Of a DNA stretch of 55,102 bases, positions 52,559 through 55,102 are shown piece by piece; within the stretch, counting starts at the first letter, position 1, and the number at the start of each line of letters is the position of its first letter. Both the position numbers and the translations under genes were made by a program. The notes under the pieces are model-generated. The model was not told where the DNA came from, searched no databases, and saw only the letters and a list, made by a program, of their open reading frames with translations. This DNA comes from Clostridiaceae bacterium. Lineage in GTDB: Bacteria > Bacillota > Clostridia > DSM-8532. The stretch spans positions 1-55,102 of the forward strand of contig JAAYXD010000258.1 in the NCBI GenBank assembly GCA_012516065.1, given 5' to 3'.

Positions 52559-54634
52559 ATGGAGTTTCGGATCTCTGACACGTTCATAGACAGCCTGGCC
52601 AAGCTGACTGGTGGGGAGCAGAAGGCGGTCAAGACAACAGCTTTTGACCTTCAGCTGAACCCTTCCTCGAATTCAGGGATGCAGATGCATCGAATTGAGA
52701 GAGCCAAGGACAGAGGTTTCTGGTCAGTGAGGGTCAATGACGACATTCGGCTGATTGTGCACAAGACAGACGAGTGTCTACTGCTGTGCTACGTCGATCA
52801 CCACGATCCGGCCTATCGGTGCGCGGAGCAACGCAAATTGGAGGTGCACCCGTCTACCGGTGCCGCTCAGTTGGTGGAGTTGCGAACGACAGTCCGAGAG
52901 ATCTCCATACCGCGACTCGTTGTTGAAAAGCCAGAGCAACCATCGAAACGACCTCCTCTCAGTGATTTGTCGGACGATCAGCTGCTGAGCTATGGTGTTC
53001 CGGAAGAGTGGCTCGACTTGGTACGAGAAGCAGACGAGGACGCTCTTCTTGAGCTTGTCGAGCATCTGCCCGGCGAGGCTGCAGAGGCAGTCCTCGATCT
53101 GGCGACAGGTGGAGTTCCGTCGGCAGCGCCAGCGGTGGCAGCTGGGATCAGCAGTTACGAGCACCCTGATGCTCAACGTCGGTTTAGGGCGATGGCAGAT
53201 ACTGCTGAGCTTGAGCGAGCTCTCGAGTGTCCATGGGAGAAGTGGATTGTATTCCTCCATCCGACGCAGCGCCAGTTGGTTGAGATGGACTACAGTGGCC
53301 CGGCCCGCGTCTCCGGATCGGCTGGAACCGGAAAAACAGTTGTAGCTCTGCATCGCGCTGTCTTTCTTGCCCGCAGCCGTCCTGATGCGAGAGTCTTGCT
53401 CACCACGTTCTCGGATGCTCTGGCTAATGCCCTGCAAGCAAAGGTGGCACGCTTGATCAGCAATGAACCACGAGTGCGAGAGCGTCTCGAAGTGCATTCT
53501 GTAGACGCGATCGGCTATAGGTTATACGAAGCGCACTTCGGCAGACCCAATCTGGCCTCTCCCCAGGTGATTGAGAGATATGTGGCGGAAGCGGCCCAAG
53601 GAGTGAGAGACTCCAGGTTCAGTCAGCGGTTCGTATTGACTGAATGGCGCGACGTCATTGATGCATGGCAGCTGGAAACCTGGGAGGACTACAAGGATGT
53701 AGTGAGACTTGGGCGTAGAACGAGATTGTCCGAGAATCAGAGAGCACTCCTTTGGTCGGTTTTTGAGACTGTGAAGTCGCGTCTACGAGCTGATAACCTG
53801 GTCACGCACTCCGAGATCTTCGCACGGCTCGCGAGGCACTTCGAGGAAAACCAGCGGTCGCCTCTTGACTACATTGTAGTCGATGAAGCCCAGGACGTTA
53901 GTGTAGCACAGCTGCGCTTCCTGGCCGCGCTTGGAGCAGGACGGCGCAACGGTCTCTTCTTTGCTGGCGATCTGGGCCAGCGGATCTTTCAGCAACCATT
54001 CTCTTGGAAGGCGCTAGGTGTAGACATCCGAGGACGATCCAAGACGCTTCGGGTCAACTACCGAACGTCTCATCAGATCAGAAGGCAGGCTGATCGTCTA
54101 CTGGCGCCTCAGTTGTCCGATGTAGATGGGAACGTCGAAGACAGGAGACGTACTGTATCTGTCTTCAACGGACCAGAGCCAGTTACCAAAGTCTTTGAGA
54201 CTGCCAAAGCCGAAAGCGCTGCCGTCGCCCGATGGTTGACTGAAAGGGTCTCTGATGGTGTGTCTGCCGGCGAACTGGCTGTTTTCGTTCGTTCCTCCGC
54301 TGAAGTCGATAGAGCCTGCGCAGCTGCGATGGAAGCTGGCATTCACTACAAGGTACTCGATGAGAGCCTAGCCATTTCATCCGATTGCCTATCCATCGGT
54401 ACGATGCATTTGGCCAAGGGCCTTGAGTTCCGTGCAGTTGCTGTTGCAGCATGTGATGATGAGATCGTTCCCCTCCAGGAGCGAATCGAGAGTGCGGGAG
54501 ACGAGTCTGATCTGGAGGAGGTATACTCCACGGAGCGACATCTTCTCTATGTCGCATGCACTCGTGCCCGAGACCATCTGCTTGTGACGGGGGTCTACCC
54601 AGCGTCAGAGTTCTTGGACGATCTCGAGGTTTAG
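52559..54634 (+). CDS. RelE-like domain fused to a UvrD/Rep-type helicase
   Basis: This protein of about 691 residues has an N-terminal RelE-fold domain (residues 1-95). It reads MEFRISDTFIDSLAKLTGGE, then WSVRVNDDIRLIVHKTDECLLLCYVDHHDPAY, the usual RelE strand pattern. After a Pro-rich linker comes a SF1A helicase. Walker A is GSAGTGKTVV (253-260), motif II YIVVDEAQDVS (Asp442), then LFFAGDLGQRIFQ, RVNYRTSHQIRR, GTMHLAKGLEFRAVAV and LYVACTRARDHLLV. ATG at 52559 is chosen behind GGTGA; a GTG at 52547 that overlaps the Mod stop is the alternative. RelE proteins usually cut mRNA on ribosomes, but here the fold may instead bind nucleic acid. Confidence 0.9.
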   Translation: MEFRISDTFIDSLAKLTGGEQKAVKTTAFDLQLNPSSNSGMQMHRIERAKDRGFWSVRVNDDIRLIVHKTDECLLLCYVDHHDPAYRCAEQRKLEVHPSTGAAQLVELRTTVREISIPRLVVEKPEQPSKRPPLSDLSDDQLLSYGVPEEWLDLVREADEDALLELVEHLPGEAAEAVLDLATGGVPSAAPAVAAGISSYEHPDAQRRFRAMADTAELERALECPWEKWIVFLHPTQRQLVEMDYSGPARVSGSAGTGKTVVALHRAVFLARSRPDARVLLTTFSDALANALQAKVARLISNEPRVRERLEVHSVDAIGYRLYEAHFGRPNLASPQVIERYVAEAAQGVRDSRFSQRFVLTEWRDVIDAWQLETWEDYKDVVRLGRRTRLSENQRALLWSVFETVKSRLRADNLVTHSEIFARLARHFEENQRSPLDYIVVDEAQDVSVAQLRFLAALGAGRRNGLFFAGDLGQRIFQQPFSWKALGVDIRGRSKTLRVNYRTSHQIRRQADRLLAPQLSDVDGNVEDRRRTVSVFNGPEPVTKVFETAKAESAAVARWLTERVSDGVSAGELAVFVRSSAEVDRACAAAMEAGIHYKVLDESLAISSDCLSIGTMHLAKGLEFRAVAVAACDDEIVPLQERIESAGDESDLEEVYSTERHLLYVACTRARDHLLVTGVYPASEFLDDLEV

Positions 54635-54671
54635 GTGCCCAGAATGTTCTGGATATGCCAACTCCATGACC

Positions 54672-54871
54672 TCGCCTGAGCATGCCACCAGCCTTCTGGC
54701 TTCATATGGTATCAGCAGCAGTTGGAGAGGGAGGAGAACTCGGTAGCGGATCCGCGATCGATTCAGGCGGAGTTCGCTCAGTACGATGAACTTGTGGCAG
54801 ACTTGCGCGCTGTCGACGAGCGCCTAATGCGGTACGGACAGAAGCTATACCAGTTGCTTGTTGGGCAATAG
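54672..54871 (+). other. Start-less 3' coding-like stub
   Basis: After a stop the frame reads YQQQLEREENSVADPRSIQ, then DELVADLRAVDERLMRYGQK and LYQLLVGQ before a stop at 54871. It is amphipathic and coiled-coil-like, but has no start codon or ribosome binding site. It may be the C-terminal remnant of a lost gene downstream of the RelE-UvrD gene. Confidence 0.35.
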
Positions 54872-54879
54872 AGAAAGCG

Positions 54880-54908
54880 CGACAACTAGTCCATCAGTTG
54901 TCGTTTCC
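54880..54908 (+). terminator. Terminator-like hairpin at the end of the restriction operon
   Basis: CGACAACT at 54880-54887 and AGTTGTCG at 54896-54903 form a perfect 8-bp stem with an 8-base loop, followed by TTTCC. The T-run is short, so termination strength is uncertain. Confidence 0.5.
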
Positions 54909-54933
54909 GTAGTATAAACTGGAGTTGCCCCGT

Positions 54934-55102
54934 TTTCGTGGACAGGTCTCCGCTATGCGACGGATCTCTCGCTCTTCTAGCAGGATTCGATTCTCTCTAC
55001 GAAGACGCCTGAGTTCCTCTTTTTCCTCGGTAGTCAAGCCGGGCCGTTCGCCTTGGTCGATCTGACTCTGCTTGACCCAGCTACGGAGAGACTCAACCGA
55101 TA
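54934..55102 (-). pseudogene. IS3-family end and orfA piece at the right edge
   Basis: The tip (GCCCCGTTTTCGTGGACAGG) resembles that at 34575. Immediately inside, the - strand from the window edge reads SVESLRSWVKQSQIDQGERP then TTEEKEELRRLRRENRILLEE, the OrfA helix-turn-helix and leucine-zipper part of IS51/IS407-type IS3 elements. The frame joins the terminal repeat right after ILLEERE, so OrfB and the OrfA end are deleted. The rest lies outside the window. Confidence 0.72.

Noticed and set aside
1-55102. CRISPR array or cas genes
   Set aside because: No regularly spaced direct repeats of 25-40 bp and no Cas-like protein were seen; the only short tandem repeat is the 21-bp unit at 20132-20179.

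Overview
This 55.1 kb window is an accessory region: decayed insertion sequences on the left, then a dense anti-phage/defence island on the right. Genes in the right 35 kb all read on the + strand, often with 4-bp ATGA/GTGA overlaps. Base composition is middling and GGAGG-type ribosome binding sites are common. The left part carries a truncated beta-helix carbohydrate-binding type protein and FtsX-type ABC permeases of the kind seen in Gram-positive anaerobes. I cannot name the organism; a Bacillota-like or related Gram-positive lineage is only a weak inference.

1-9 kb is an IS graveyard. An IS66 element (tnpA-tnpB-tnpC on the - strand, running off the left edge) sits inside a frameshifted IS1634-type transposase. 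Then come an intact IS1182-type transposase, an IS3 orfB relic, and two different internally deleted copies of one IS3-family element that bracket a MNT/HEPN toxin-antitoxin pair. 9-18 kb is a peptide/export region: a 5'-truncated repeat-rich surface protein, an ABC ATPase, a thioredoxin-DsbD-like protein (frameshifted), a six-bladed propeller protein, two FtsX permeases, an ABC ATPase fragment, a very small 42-residue Cys-rich peptide gene with duplicated GLGCNC motifs, and a broken ABC exporter. The last two lie between inverted IS66 relics. 18-20.3 kb holds only relics: IS66, a DUF91-type nuclease, an AlbA_2 domain and a tyrosine recombinase.

20.4-34.5 kb is the first defence block: a TIGR02391 (Ymh) protein, a PIN protein, a three-gene DUF6361 / phospholipase-D nuclease / helicase operon, a Mrr-like nuclease sharing its N-terminal domain with the TIGR02391 protein, an ORF-less group II intron, and an 1180-residue protein with a Cap4/DUF4297-like nuclease domain and a long helical scaffold. 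Two directly repeated, degenerate recombinase segments (about 19.6-20.3 kb and 35.2-35.5 kb) flank this block. 36.4-54.6 kb is the second block: a two-gene cassette of a Met-Gly-starting protein and a QueC-like enzyme fused to a DpnII/MboI-type nuclease; an HSDR_N-DUF5655 protein; a 1785-residue SF1 helicase with a Vsr-like nuclease and a DUF3320-like tail; and a type III-like restriction-modification operon (Res, Mod) with a RelE-UvrD fusion. The window ends in another IS3 relic.

The most notable items are the QueC-nuclease/Met-Gly cassette, the unlisted Cys-rich peptide, the N-terminal domain shared by two different effectors, and the direct repeats bounding the first defence block.
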